64,000 nucleotides of DNA from Atopsyche davidsoni (Eukaryota > Arthropoda > Insecta > Trichoptera > Hydrobiosidae). The notes beneath the pieces were generated by a model. The model was not told where the DNA came from. It made no database searches and was given only the letters and a program-made list of their open reading frames with translations. The position numbers and the translations under genes are program-made. The DNA is taken from positions 10,540,001 through 10,604,000 of the forward strand of contig JAILWY010000023.1 of the NCBI GenBank assembly GCA_022113835.1. Reading direction: 5' to 3'. Positions 27,801 through 42,800 of this stretch are shown here, piece after piece (position 1 is the first letter of the stretch; the number at the start of each line of letters is the position of its first letter).

Positions 27801-30800
27801 CTTTGTGCAAAAAGTATCATAGATAAGTGTAAAGGCCGGATAGGTAACGCGCGGCTTAAAATATTATTTATTCAGCCGGTCAGTAGCCGCGGAGTCGATC
27901 AGATTGTTACTCTCTGAAAATTAAATCTCACTGAGGGTGTCGGGACCGCAAGCAAGCAGGGGAGGTTTTTACGGTGTCGGGAACATAAAGATTTGAAAAG
28001 GCTCTAGGACTTAAAATCAGCTGAGCTAATGTAAAGAATTTACCGGATTACAGGGGGTCTTTCAGGACGGTGGGAGCTGGAGAATATGTAATATACGCTT
28101 ATATCCCTGTAAGCTCCGAGTAGAAAATATTTAAAAAGAAGAAATATGATCAAAAGGGCATGAGATTTTCAATCAGTGTCATTGAAAATAATGAATTTCA
28201 AAAGCAATGTAAAAAAATCTCATAGCTAAATTTGAAAGCCTAATATAGAATTTGACTCTTTGAATAATATTGATTTACATATTAACATCCAATAATCAAG
28301 TCGAGTATAATACAAACATTATTTCCATAAAGAGGTATTTGATAAAAAATATTTATGTGACTCTCGGTATTTAAATAAATGCAAAATTAATAAAAATAAA
28401 GTTAATTGAAAAAAGATTTCAGCAAGAAGTATGTATAAAAAATATAGTTACCAGACAAAATGGTTGAAACAGGATTGAATTTAGAGTTTAAATAACGCCG
28501 ATTTCAAAATAATGCTCAAGCTTTATAAATAGTTACCTATGAATAGTACAAAAGTAGAGCAATCAATTTGATGATATATATGAGTCGAGACTTACTTGCT
28601 GAATCCCTTGAACACAGTGGCATAGGAACCTTCCCCGAGTTGCTCTAATTTGATGTAGGCCTCTGACTTGCCGAACGGCGAATCCCCCTGAAAAAAAGAA
28701 AATAATCAAATTCAAAGCATTCTATCAATAATTCAGGAGAAACAAAAACTTCCGGCTCCAATCCCGGCGGGGAGTGATAAAAAAGCGGAAGGCGGCCGAA
28801 GCGCGCGACGGAATTCTTATATTTTATTAAAGCGCCCCCGCCACGCGGCGTGTGCTCGAGGAGCGAATTAAGAAAGCGCCCGATACATTCATTACGAGTC
28901 GATGTCGATCCCTACTTATAAATACTAACATCTCTCTTCAAGCCTCGCTTGAAATTCATTGATTTTGACAAACACTCTACGGCCCTTTCTTGTTGACGTT
29001 TACTCAGTTAGAAGTCTAAGTAGTTGCCATCGTCACTACGTTAAGTTTTTATCGATAGGAACGTAAGAAGCTAAGCACATATTTACAAATGTAGAGATTT
29101 TTTTAAATAATAAAACATATTACGACTTCATAAATTCGAGTCGAAAAAATTCAAACGGTAATTACGAATGAACGACACGTTATTTAAATAACGCTTTTTA
29201 GGTGTTTTTTTTAATCACCGAATCAGTTTGGCGTATACAGACAACACATTAAATTAATCGCAGTGGAAAGTATTTCAAAGAGAACTTTTCACTGTCTTTA
29301 ACGAATCACTAGACTGGAAAATGTTTCGTGAAGTAAAATTTAAAATTACTAATGAGTTTAAAGTAAAACATATACAAATAATAATGTTAAATGACGCTAA
29401 CAACTCGTAAAAATAGCACACCAAAAACCTGTATTTAATGTTTCTTTACTTATTTTTATATATTTTTATGGTGTCCGCATTTGTTATATTTGAAATTCCA
29501 TGAATTCACTGAGATTACCACAAAGACAAAAGAATATTGAAGTTTTATTCTATATAGAGACGAAAATAAAATAAATGTATCTATGTCGTAGCACCTCGCT
29601 GTTTCGTAGACCGTCGTAGAGATTGGAAGAGCGGATCCTTTGACCCAGTGGTGGCGGTTCTAGGCTTAGTTAGCTACGGCTGCTGGGGAGCGACCGCCAG
29701 GAGAGGGTGGGCTGTGTGGGAAAACGGCTAGGGCGCAGATCAATTTCGGAGAAAATGTTATAAAACATTTATCAAATAAAACTAAGTGCGTTTTCTTTGA
29801 AACAAACTTTCACTGATTGCTAAATGATTTATTTTGATGCGTATAAGACCAGAGAACTTTGATATTTTTATAAACTAGTTACGCGTTGAGGTAGTATCTG
29901 CGATGTGTAATTTTTAATATCGCCATTTTACTCGCTTGCAAAAGCACTGTGTGTTAAAAGCTGATGCCTTATTTCACTCTTCTATAAATATACGGATACG
30001 TTAAGAAATTTATTACTGAAGGATGTATGTATTTCCTATGAGTAAGATATTTCCTATTTCAGAAAGAAAGATATTTGTAATAGATCGGTACGGGGATAGA
30101 CGGAATACGATATGACATTACCATCAATCCGTTCCGGGGGGTGAGGTATGGCGCAGGGTGGGAGTGAAAGAGGCGGGGGTTTGTGACGGCTCGTCTAGCT
30201 TGCCCACTGAAAATAATGTTCTTTTTTTTGGAGCTTTTAACTTACTTGACTTTTATAAAGAAGGAAAGTAGTTAATGATGTTTGAGATAGAAGACATTTT
30301 TTTAAATACATAATACTATATTTTTTAAGCATCGCAAAATAAATTCGTATTTTAAAAATTAATCCTCGAATTCCCCAATAATGGTAACCATGTTGTACTT
30401 GGTCAGCTAGCTAACAGCCGTTGAGCGAATTAAGTTACAGGACGTCGCAAGATGAACGGACTGCAACGAGCCCGGACGGCGGCCATCCCTCAGCCGAGTG
30501 ACACTATCAGCGATTGAAAGGGGGTGGAGGGCCAAGTGGGGTGGGGTGCGAGCCCCGTAAGACGGGTGATGAATGGGTCTCGATTGAAGTGTCGCAAAAC
30601 GCCCTGAATAATGGCCGACGAACAAGCGTGAAAAGGTTCGATTCCGAATTGGGGTGGAAAGGCAAGCGATGGTTAATATATTTTTCTTCTAATTATTTTT
30701 AACTAATTAATTTAGTCGTATTAAATACTAAAAAACTGTATTCTCGTTAAAAAACATATTCTTTTATTGATCAAATTATCTCGTCAAACTCTTAATAGCT

Positions 30801-33800
30801 AAGCTTTAAGATAGATTTGATAAGCTTTTGATTTATTGAAATATTTGAAAAATTATAAGTTTGGAGACTATTATATTATTTGATGAAATGTCCATGAATC
30901 AACTTTCATCAATAGTAATTGATTATTTTTGAAAATGATTTGTCATTTGAATAATATGTAAAAATCCACAATCTCTAATTTAATACCACGCTAAGGTCTA
31001 TTGATAATTTGGCGAAAATGAAAAAAGCGTAATCTTGTAACAATGAGTATGATAAATGAGACGCGAAAAATGAGCAAATCGTATCCGGAAAATATCCAGA
31101 GAGGCAATTTTCATGACTATCCATCAATCACACTCCATTTCACAGAATAAAGAAAAGATAAACACGCACACGACTCCGCGGGCCACAGCCACCAGGACGA
31201 GACAGATATCGCGACAGCAGGAAGGAAGCCGCGGAGTCCCGAAAGGACGAAGAGTAGACTAACGAGAACACATGCATACACTCGCGTTGTTATCTGTATA
31301 TATAATAATACTTTGCAAGCCCACTTTTGATATTTAAAGCAATAGGCATGACGAAAGATTTTCAAATCCTCTTCCATAATGGGGGTACCCATTTACTATT
31401 TACGAAAAAAACTTTATTTCGGTAAAAAACTAGAGTTTAACGATGTTTAAAGCCATTTTTATAATATTTTTTCAAAAGTGCGCGAAAACGCGACATCGCG
31501 AGGCGTGACGTCATCGCAGCATTTTTTAGACGCTCTGACGTCATTAACTATAATTGTTAACGGGCGTGCCATTGTGTTTGCATTGAAGACCATAGACCAA
31601 TTTGAATACCATAGAGTTGTTGACGTCAGTATGACGTCATGCGCTGTGATTGGTGTTTCAGTCAAAATGGCCGATTGCAGTATTTTAATCTTTTAATTTA
31701 TTGAAAATCGTATTAATCTTAGATTTTTAAATAAAACTAAATCACTTTTTTAAATCCTTTTAATATGTATTTTCCCTTAAAATAATTATTTCTTTGATTC
31801 TTTGATACTGTCGTCATCCCTATTGTATACTCCCACAAAATACAGTTGAATAGTATATCTTAATTAACCAAAAAATAGCTCCGTAGCCTCGCAAGCTCGC
31901 AGAATATTCGTTCTAAAATATAAAAAGCCACATTTTTTTACTCAGGTGCGTATATACTGGCTGATTGGAACCCATTTCACCCGGCAAAGCTTTTAAGTTT
32001 TGTAAAAATGTTGAAGGTTAAAGGTGTAACGAGGGGTGGAATATAAAGTATGACCCTAACTCAAGAAAAAATGAGAAAATTATGGCATCCTGTTGGTATA
32101 TAAAGATATCTACCGTATTCAAAAAATTCTTATATATTTATTTTTACAAAATGTACAAGTTTAGCGCTCTGTGAATATTTAAAAAAAAAATCGTTTTCTA
32201 CTATAATAGTTTACTTGCAAGGAAGACCGATTGCAAAGCGCTCGTTCTGGGAGGCAGTGGTGGTGGCCGTCGCCCCGGAGATGCTCGTCGGTAAGTCAAC
32301 ATCGCGTCGCGCATCCCGGGCGGTGTATTTTTTGTTTATCGTGGCATAAACAGATACGTAATATCGCATCACCGGCAAAGGCGGTTGCTTCGCCTTCTAA
32401 GAAATTTCATTTCTCTGTTCGCGAGAAGCTGTTGAACATCAAAAATGAAATAAAAGTACTCGGCGAGGGAGTTCATGTAGCTCGAAAAGGCTTCCCTGAG
32501 TGTTTACATCGGGAAAATTGATGTTTTATTGTTGATATAACATCGTAAGGCATGGGGCCTTACAGCTAATGTACTCGGAGTGCGCCGCTCTCGAGATTTC
32601 ATATGTTATCGCAGTGCACGTAAGTGGATCCAATATGTGATTATACTCTGGCAGCACACAGAGCACTATGTTTAAGATAAAAACAAGCTTTCAACTAAAC
32701 TTAGTTGCCATTATTGCATAAGACAGACACTTTGTGGGCAATAAAAGATTCACGATTTCAAATGAAATTTAGTACAAAAAGAGGGTAATTCCACAATCGC
32801 CTTGGAATTATATGTATAGAAATTTCAGGGATATATTGAGCGTAAGCAAGCAAATACGATTGATGATGCGAATTTCTAGTTTGCGAAAGAAATTTTATTT
32901 GAATTAAAAATGTTAAGAAAACAAACGTTATCAGGGAAATTTGTTTAGATAGAAAACAAACAAAATACTTTTTTTTAAATGAAAAGAAATCCATTCTTCC
33001 TACATATATTTGAAATTTAGCATTACTTGAGTTATTGTTGTAATAATAACTACTGTTGACTGAATAAAATAAAATTTAGAAATAATCAAAGCTTTTAATA
33101 TAATATATAATATATTTAATCAAATATATGTTTTAGTCAAATCTATTTTACAAACAATTTATCTCACTAATATTACACAAAGACGTAAGGAGTTACAACG
33201 TCCATCGATATAGGTGCCGGCTATACAACAGACTCCGGATCTCCAGTTAGGCCAAATCCTCAGAATATACAGTCGAGGCGGGCGACCAAATAGCCGCTTC
33301 TGGCGCGGTCAGGACAAACACGGTCGATTGCGCAGGTAAACAAGAAGCCTCCTACGGGATTACGGAGTTCGCATGTCACATGTTAAAACGATCCTATAAC
33401 GCATGTGGGTTACGTGGGCGTGTTGTGGTAATCCTCCTACGGAATAACGGAATTTGCATAGTACAAGCCGAAGACGCTCCTATGACGAATGTGGTTTGCA
33501 TGGGTGTAATGTGGTAAACATGTTCAATTGTGCAAGTAAACAAGAAACCTTCTACGGGATAACGGAGTTTGCATGTCACAGGCAATATTTTGGAACGCTC
33601 CGCTCCTATCACGCACGTACGTTACATGGGTGTGCGATGATAAGGAAGTATCATAATTCAGGTAAAAGCATTAAAATATACCATAAAGCAACGTAAAAAA
33701 GAGTTTTATTTATATTTTTAATGAACATATTCCGTTGCGTCATACCGCAATACCGTTATTAAATAAATAAGACCTCGCGATGTGTATTAAAACAATACAG

Positions 33801-36800
33801 ATCAATAATAATTTTTTTTTTTTAAAATTCCATTTAAATTTGAATAAACAGAATGCAGTTCAGATACATTTTTATTTTACTTATTTGTCGTTTTATGCAT
33901 CAACATATTACATTGTGTTATTCAATTTAAAAAAAATCAATAATTATCTGGTTCATTGGAACTGCAGACGCTACCTCTCGATTACTAAAATATACTCGGA
34001 CATGCTGGCGTAGTTCTAAAGCCCTGATTAAAGGTGCTCCTTGTAAAGCCTTAAAAGTCACAGCTGAAGCGATATACATCGTTATCAATTAACGAGGTAG
34101 ATTGTGTAGGATTGTGGGCGGTCTCCGGGCTCGGAAAACACAGTGACAACTGACACGGAACCGCGCCCGGCTATGATGTAGCCCGCGGTGACGGGCGGAC
34201 TGCGCCGGCGGAGCGCGCGAGCCCGCAAACACTGATTAAACTCGACCTGTTTACTTGCCAGGTCTCCTCTATTGGCTATTGACGACTGGGGATGATTTGT
34301 GGCTCCGAAACTGATAGGCAAGGCTCTCGTTGTTTGTCGATTGCAAACGTAATAACGGTAATGCACGTTGAGCAGCGTGAAACCTAATTTATAACAGCAC
34401 TAAAGACCTTATCTAGTAGATCAACAGGGAGACGAAATTACTTCGAAGCTCATCTAAAAAATTTGGAGTAGCAGACCCACAATTTATACATTATTACCTT
34501 AAATAAAATGTCGAGAATTGATTTCCAATATATTAAGAAATATAAAAATATCTTTGATAACCCACAAGACGCCTGGTGTTAAAATAGTTACAGCGAAAAT
34601 TAATTGACCATAGTAGCTGTTCGGTAGTTTTACAACCTATTTAAACGGTGTATAATCCCACTCCACTAGTTATATCGACACTCAAAGTTGAGCATTCATT
34701 TAAGTAACAATCGATGGTTTAAATTATTATGGCGGCTATAAAATTTTGTACTACCGTGTTTTCAACAGCGATTGCTACCCAGTGAAAATACTTCTAATGC
34801 AATTTACTACGCGATAGCGACAAGAAAGTTCCACTGCATCGGACAAAATAATACCACTAAAACAAGCCAGTGCTCTGACATCCAATTAATTTAGTGTCTA
34901 CGAGAACTGGTTGTTTAAAATAATACGGCAGAAAGGGATCGTTTTGACGTATCATTCGGAATTAAGAGAATGCTTCGTTAGGCCTTCGCAGAAACTCTGG
35001 GCCGAAAGATTTATGAGCGACCCCGGCGAATCGCTGCCACAACTTTGACGGGTTATCTATTGTTACGAGCACGCCCGAGCTAACACACGTGTATGGCCGA
35101 TATACCGCTGTAATGGGGTATGCTGTGTGGAGAATCCTCGAGCCTTTTCATAGCGTTAGTACAATGTAGGCCGGGCGAGCCGAACAACATCCTGAAAAAA
35201 TACCAAAGGTAGATTTAAACCCTAATCCATTTATGAATAATTTAATTATTAACATTCCATCCCGCTCGGATAATGCAAATAAATTAACCAACACGCTAAT
35301 TAATTGAGTCTTAATTAACAATTCGATACAGAATTTAATAAAAAAATAAGCAACAGTAGAGAGAGGTTTCGAAAATAAAAAGTAAGGAAATTAGGCTCTA
35401 CAAAAAAAAATGTAAATTATTATCGAACTTTGAAAACTCCGTTAAGAAAAATTACATAAATATTCATTTTAGAAGGAAAATTATAATCTGAAACCCGAAA
35501 TTAATTCAAGTGCAAAACAAAAACTCGACAAAACGTTCCTAAATTAAAAACACGCATGATAAATGGATACTTAGCAAGTCAAGGGGATGATCTTCGCGGG
35601 TGCCCGCAAAGTACCTTCAAATATATGAAAAAAACTTTTTACAAAAAATAAAGCATTCCTCGTTGGATTATGGGGCATATCTCCCCCTTGCGAGGTAGGT
35701 ATTATTTCCAGACGTACTCAACATTTAAATGATGAATGAAGCCCCCCCACTTCCCCACTCTACCCTACTCAAAACGGTTTACGGCTCCTGACTCTGGCAT
35801 GCCATTTACCTAAGTCCAGGAAGAAAGACAACATTTTATATGATTCTATACAGTGATGAGATTAGTGTCTGGTACCCGATGACACTATCAAATGCGAATG
35901 CAGCGAACCCTCTTTCAAATGACCCAAGGCGTATACAATTATATTAACTCAACAGCGATATATTGAACGAAACTTACCTATAAAAAGACAAAATTCGACA
36001 ACACAGTTAACAATGTGTACACACAAATCTAATAGCAAAATATAAAAAAGGGGTGTGGTTCTATTACACCCCCGGGCTCGTAGGCCAACTACAGCGAATT
36101 CGCATATCCTCTAATGCACCAATAAATAACAATATATGTAATTATAGTATAAAATATGACCCATAGCGTGAAATCAACGTAGTCCTTATTACATAATAAG
36201 ATGAACTTGGGATTTATTCATCAGCACAGGGAAATATTCTCAATCAAGATTTTAGCAACAAGATTAACAAACCAAATAAAAGATATTAAATGAAGGCACA
36301 TAATTTGGTGAGTAAACTTGTTTCAACTTTGTATCTGAATTTCATGTAAAAAAAGATATTTATATAAATAAGCTAAAATTCTAGAAAACTAAACTAAAAA
36401 CATCGAGATTATTTTTTTCTTAGTAGTATTGCACAAATCCTTGATACTTATACAGCACTTAGCTAAGAAGTGCTTCGGAAAGATAAAAAAGCATAAGGTG
36501 ATTAATAAGAATTAAAGCTTTTAAGAGGAGTAGGACTATTTGTGGATGCTCTCATATTGCTATTTGTTAGAAGTGTTGAATGTACAGACAAAAGGTAAAC
36601 TGACTTGAAGTTTCCTTGTGATTTACACTAAGACAAGTACAAGGTTCTAGTTCTAGTTTCAGCGGTCAGTAAACTAATGAGACTTGTTGATAAAGTTTAT
36701 TAATTAAAATGTTCATTAGACCCGATGACAGGTAGCTAAGTGACTGTCGACAAATGCTGGTCACATCAATCCGGATCTCAATTATCATTGAGCAAGAAAA

Positions 36801-39800
36801 TTACGTGTAAAATAATTTTGTACGAAACTGCATGACTGCACATTGAGGTAGACGCTGCCTATCGCGGGCGGAGCCACGAGCGTGTCTAAGTGCCTCGCAG
36901 TTCGACTGAAGTGTTTACTAATGGATGGAGAAACCCGCTTCATTAAAAAGGATTTCGCTTCGTGCAGACTCGAGGAAACTTTATCAGCCCTAAATGAGAC
37001 ATCAACTACAAGTCGAGTGTATTAATACGGAGGAAGCCTATTTGTACAGTTCCAGAGAACCGGTAAGTAATTTCAAGTTAAAGCAACAAACTTACGACGA
37101 GAAACACTATGAAACGTATTATACTACATACTTATTGTTAATTTAAAGAGTTGGTTTGATATAATTAAAAACGAACTATAATTAAAGGTAAAAAAATAAA
37201 TTAAAAAGAAAGCAGCTTGTGTTTTCTTTGAAGCCGTAATTCCATTATTCTGCCGTTTCTCCATCGCAAAAGCCTCAACCGTTGCAGAGAAAAAATGAAA
37301 AATTTGCCGTCCGCAATAAAATGAAGTGCACTGTAATTAAATTTCCCGGTACTCTGTATCTTCGAAACGAGAAAAAAAATGTCATTAAACGTGATAAGGG
37401 CTTAGCGAGAATCAAGCCGGGATTAGCCAATAAATCCCTCCAAGGAGTAAATTTGAAAACAAAAGCGTAAATATGAAATTACAATTTGGGCGACCAAGAA
37501 ATATTTGAGAAAATTACAGCAGAAAAAACTATATATATATATATATCTATATATCTATTATTTTTAACCGTTCGTTTATTTTATGAAAAACAATAGACAA
37601 GTATTTGTAAACGAATTCATGCCACAGGCGTCGCTTCCCGCTCGTCTGCGAGTACCGATTGTTGTCGACGGGCACCACACGGCCTCCCATACAAAATACA
37701 CACATTAATATGCCCCGACAAGAATTCGTCATCGGCAGACGCGCCCATAATCACTGAAGACAATGAAGGACAAATTGGGGTTGAAGCTTGTCACGTCATG
37801 CCATCACTGCTTTTTACCCACACAGCCTATTTCTGGATAAGTTGATAAAGTCACATTGTGATAAGGGTGGCACCTCCGTGTGAACGCTTGGTAACAATGT
37901 GTGACACACTGAATATTCAGCAATCCAGTTAAAATATATTCATACTAAATGCGGTGAAAGTTTCAGTAGCTTCAGTGCACTTTTATTTACGATGCAAAAA
38001 CTCAATATTGTATATCCAAACGGAAGCTTAAAACTACAAGCAATAATTATAAATAAGGTTATCAATTAATCATTAATTAGTATCTATTTATAAATTACTT
38101 TAATAACTGAACAGTTTTTTTTAGTTTGGGAGCATGAAGAAAATCTAGATATCTTTTCATTTAATCTGAAATCAAAAGTTGATGTTTTACTATCTAAAAA
38201 AATTTGTTCCACACTTTGTTAGACGGGGTGAGTTGGGGTAAGTACGTCACCAAAAAAAATGTCAAAAAACATTCCTCGCGTTCCAGTTCACACGCAGCGC
38301 TCGCCGGGCGGAATGCGCGCACATCAAGACGTCCGTTATCCGCCTGGCAAAAACCAGGGAATAAAGTTATAGTGGCGTAATAAACCCGGCCAGCACCTGC
38401 CTCATTACCCTGCAGACGTACCTCCGGTACGAACACGTAAGGCTGCCGCAGACGAGCGGTCAAGATTATACGGGAACTGGGCTCGTTAGAATACTCCATG
38501 CTCTTGAAAATGCTTTAAATAGATTTTTTGCAAGGTTTATTCGTGAAATCGGAGACATGTTCCACAATATACATATAGCCGAATAGCAGATGACATTTAT
38601 TCATCACATAATATTTATAATTAAAATGTCGTTACAGATAAGGTCGACATGTGCCACAAACAATTATCTAATAAGACTTAGCTAATCAGATTTTATTCCA
38701 ATTATTCGTTTGGTTAATGTAAAGGTATTACTAATATATATTTCCCCAATGGTATGTGGGATTTTGCAATTTTTTCTTTGTTATGTTTGTAGTTGAACTT
38801 ACGGCTTAACTTTTATGCTATTTTGATATATTTGTAATAACTCAAATTAATAGACGAAGACATAAGTACAGTAAATAACGAATGTAAATTATTTATTAAA
38901 TTGCTCAATTACTTGTATTAAAACCATATATTTTAAATAATGATAAATAAAAGAAAGCTTTTTATGTTTTCATTCACAATAGATTTTTAAATATATATTT
39001 TAAATTTATTTTGTGGTATTTCATGGCAGTACGAAATGCTGTTTTAATATTTGGTTTTATCCTTATAAAAATAGACCAACTACGAGGATTTTTTTTATCT
39101 ACACATATGCCCCTTATTTCTACAAAGGTTTCTCCGTGCTCTGTAAATTAACCGCCGGAACAACTTGTGATCTCAGCTTTTCCAGAACATTTTTTAAGGG
39201 TTCCATATTCAGCCAACAGAGAAGAAAAAACGCTTTCATTTTTATCAATGAGTGCACATGCGTCGAATGGTAAAACGGAATTGAATTTGTATGAGTTATG
39301 ACTGCAAATGAAACTCGACATTTCATAGAATGAAAAGAAACCTTCAAATTTGAATATTTTGTAGAGCTTTCTTTTTAATTTTTATGGTTTCAAGGACGCA
39401 TAAAAAAGTTTAAATTCGTACAGTTTTAACTTTTTTTCAATGAGAAACCTAAATATTAAGAAATTAAGACAATAACTAAGTATTGATTTTAAAGCGCTTG
39501 AGTATCGGTAACAGAGAGTAATTAAACACCTTATACCATAGGTGGCCAACCCATGGCCCGCGGGCCGCATGTGGCCCGCGAGTGTTTATTTTTGGCCCGC
39601 GGAGCATATGCAAACACTTTTTTTTTTATTGTACATAAAACCACCAATAGAATATTCTATTGAGCGTAGTTCGTATCATATCATATATATGGAAGTATCT
39701 CATTACATTGATTCAACTATCGTGACAATTTCTTTGTATTAATTCGCGTGGATTCTCGTGAAAATTGCCGTGGCAGTCAACGTGTTAAATGAAATTTTGT

Positions 39801-42800
39801 CGTCCGGCCCAATAGGCAATCTCATTTCCTTAATTTGGCCCAATAGCTGAAAAAGGTTGGCCACCCATGCCTTATACGATATTTCCCTTTATTAAAAACG
39901 GCTAATAAATAAATCATATTTATTTTGAAGATCAATTTAAAATATTTGCTTCGGTATTGTTTATTTTAAACCAAAATAATATGCGTCTCGCACGCATAAA
40001 CGATTTTATATCCAATAAATTTTAAGCCGCAGAACGACAAATTGAAAAATAATACATTTCTGTATTTACTAATCATTAAAAGTTTATTAGTTCAATAACG
40101 CGACTTTATAAGAGAATTTTGGTAGTATCAGTAATTGTAGACATTAAACTATAACTTTGTTAAAAGGATACAATAAACTCCGTATCATTGTTGGAAGTCG
40201 TCAACGTAACGATATTTTCTTCATCTCTAATATTACTTTCTCAAACATTTGATGGATTAACTTAATTTGTTTTTCAATCGATAAAAAAATATAAATTTTT
40301 ATAGTAAATTAAAATAACAAATAAACTTGGAATATAAATTTATTACTTAGATTACTTGGATTAATATATTTTTAATTACTTTTTACCTAACCTAACTAAA
40401 CTACATTCGACCGTTATATAATATCTTATGGTACTTGCAGGTTTCCGTACAAGTTTTTGAGTATAAAAGATCGAGTCTATATTAGATATATAGCATAATA
40501 TTTAAATGGTCTCCACTGCCATAGATCAATCAAGAGCCAAAATAAACGAAAGAAAGAAGTTGCGATTGCTAGTATGGAGGCTTGACCGTGGCAGGCGGTG
40601 CCGCCTTGTTGACGGATGGCCCGGCGCCGGGAGCTCGCCCCTCGTCTCCTCGTCTCCTCGTCTCCTCGTCCCCTCGCCTCTTCGCCCCATTGGCCGCGGT
40701 CCATGCAATCGAAGACGTATAATATTATCGCCATCAATCGCAGCGAGGCGCTACGCCCTCACGGTTCGTATACCGATTTTCCAAACGATTTCCCGGAAAC
40801 AATCTGGCCTGCGGTGTAGCCTCTTCGACTAACCAGGCATCTACATAAATATATACGTCTTCATTTGGGAGCAGTATAGTATTTCAAGAGAAACATAATT
40901 GGTTATGGTATATTACAATAATGAAAGTAAATTAATTTCTTTTCGGAACAAATAAAGGTGACGCGCTCAGACAGAGAGTGTTATTAATTACACCTAAATA
41001 CTACATTTATTATAATATGCTAAGTTCGTAGCACCCTCGTTATATATATTCTGCATTAATAACAATTATTACGACACGCCAGCAGCGCACTCGAGACGAG
41101 AGGATTATGTTTGCTTTCATGCTCTGAATACATTTATGACAGAAAGTGTGTCATTCTCCTGTGCCATTTGTGCAAAGCCATAATAATAAATTAACGGGGA
41201 AAATATCTCCCTTCGGTAAAATAAAATGAACACAATCTGCCGGAGTGCAATAATAATAATCCACATCATAGCCACGCGCTAACATACGCATTAACCCACT
41301 ATAGTAAAATGGTCAAAACGACTAGAATGTATCATAAATAAGGAAGCTCTAATGGACGGAGGAGACATTTGATGTTTTGGGAGGCCCCTATTAATAGACT
41401 GATATTAAATTTGGTCCGCTGCGGAAAACCCCCGCCCCCGTTCGGCGCGGCTGAGGCGAGATGTATTGTGCCCCGTGCGGCAGTCGGGGGTTGAACACTC
41501 GGAAAGATTTTCATTATTGTACAGACGAGCGTGAACCGTTTTTCAAATCAGAATACGATGAGAAAAATACGCTTCGAGTATACAGATAGAAAAAGATGTT
41601 CTTTGAAAGGTGTATAGAGCGCACGACAATATACAATATAGGAGGATTCAATTGAATTTTGACTATTTTCTGATAGAATGGACCGCGTGCAAAGAAGAAA
41701 GTCACTTTGTGGTGTGACAAGTTTTATTTTAGCTTTACAAAATATCTGACTTCACGTCTAAGATACTATATAAGAAATATTATCAATTAATTTACTGTGT
41801 GCCTTATTGCCTGACGGGTTGCATTGAGTAATGTTTGGGATGACTTGCGGATCTGAGAGAAGAAGGCGAGAGTTTTATGAAGTAGGAAATTCACGAAACT
41901 TAATAAATAACTAATCGAATATCGAGAATCCAAAAAAACTTGAGTGCTTCATGAATAAAAAATACTTCGCAAAGTCAATAAGCGATTAATTGAATTACGG
42001 ATACAAATATAAGAAAGCAAGTGAACATAAATTTATCAGCAAAGTCAAAATCGATACGATGAAAGCTTACGACAGACAGGTAACGAGTGTCGTAGAAAAA
42101 AATTCGATGGTAAAAAATTTAAGGCCGAAAGAATTTGGGACTTTGGCATCGAAATAGGTTTCTCGAATTACATTCCAGCTTGTACGATTCACTCAGAATA
42201 AAACAGAAATCCGCAATAACCTTCTCTTGCGATATCTCATCCTATTGTATTTATCCATACGAAGGAACTTTAATGTGATGTGTGCGCCAGCCCGCCACGG
42301 AGGATTTCGAGCGATTCTGTCTCGGCAGGTCGGGGGTGGTTACAGCCCGTTGTACTTGTGTTTTGTTTTCTATTATAATTCCACTCGCGGTAAACCAATA
42401 GATTTTCATCCAGACTAAAGACAATTTATCAAAGAGAATTTAAAACTGGATTGCTTAATAATAAAACTTCAACAGAGTACACGGATATACAGAATAATTA
42501 TTGGTCGTAAATTTTCTATTTGGGTAAATAGTTCGAGCTACAACAGCGTTGTGTAAAGTTAATTAGATTCATTATGAACATGACAAAATAAATTGAATAA
42601 CCCCATAAATACCTATTTATATATAAAAAAAATAATCAGTTCTAGATAATCTTGGTACGATAACCCTTAATTTGATTTACGGTTACAAAAATGTGAAAAA
42701 TAACTGAGCGTATATTATAGAGTAACATTTATTCTTGATACAATCTAAAACGGGCATTTTGGGAAAATAATGAAGGATTGAAGAGGAATAGTAGGGAATA

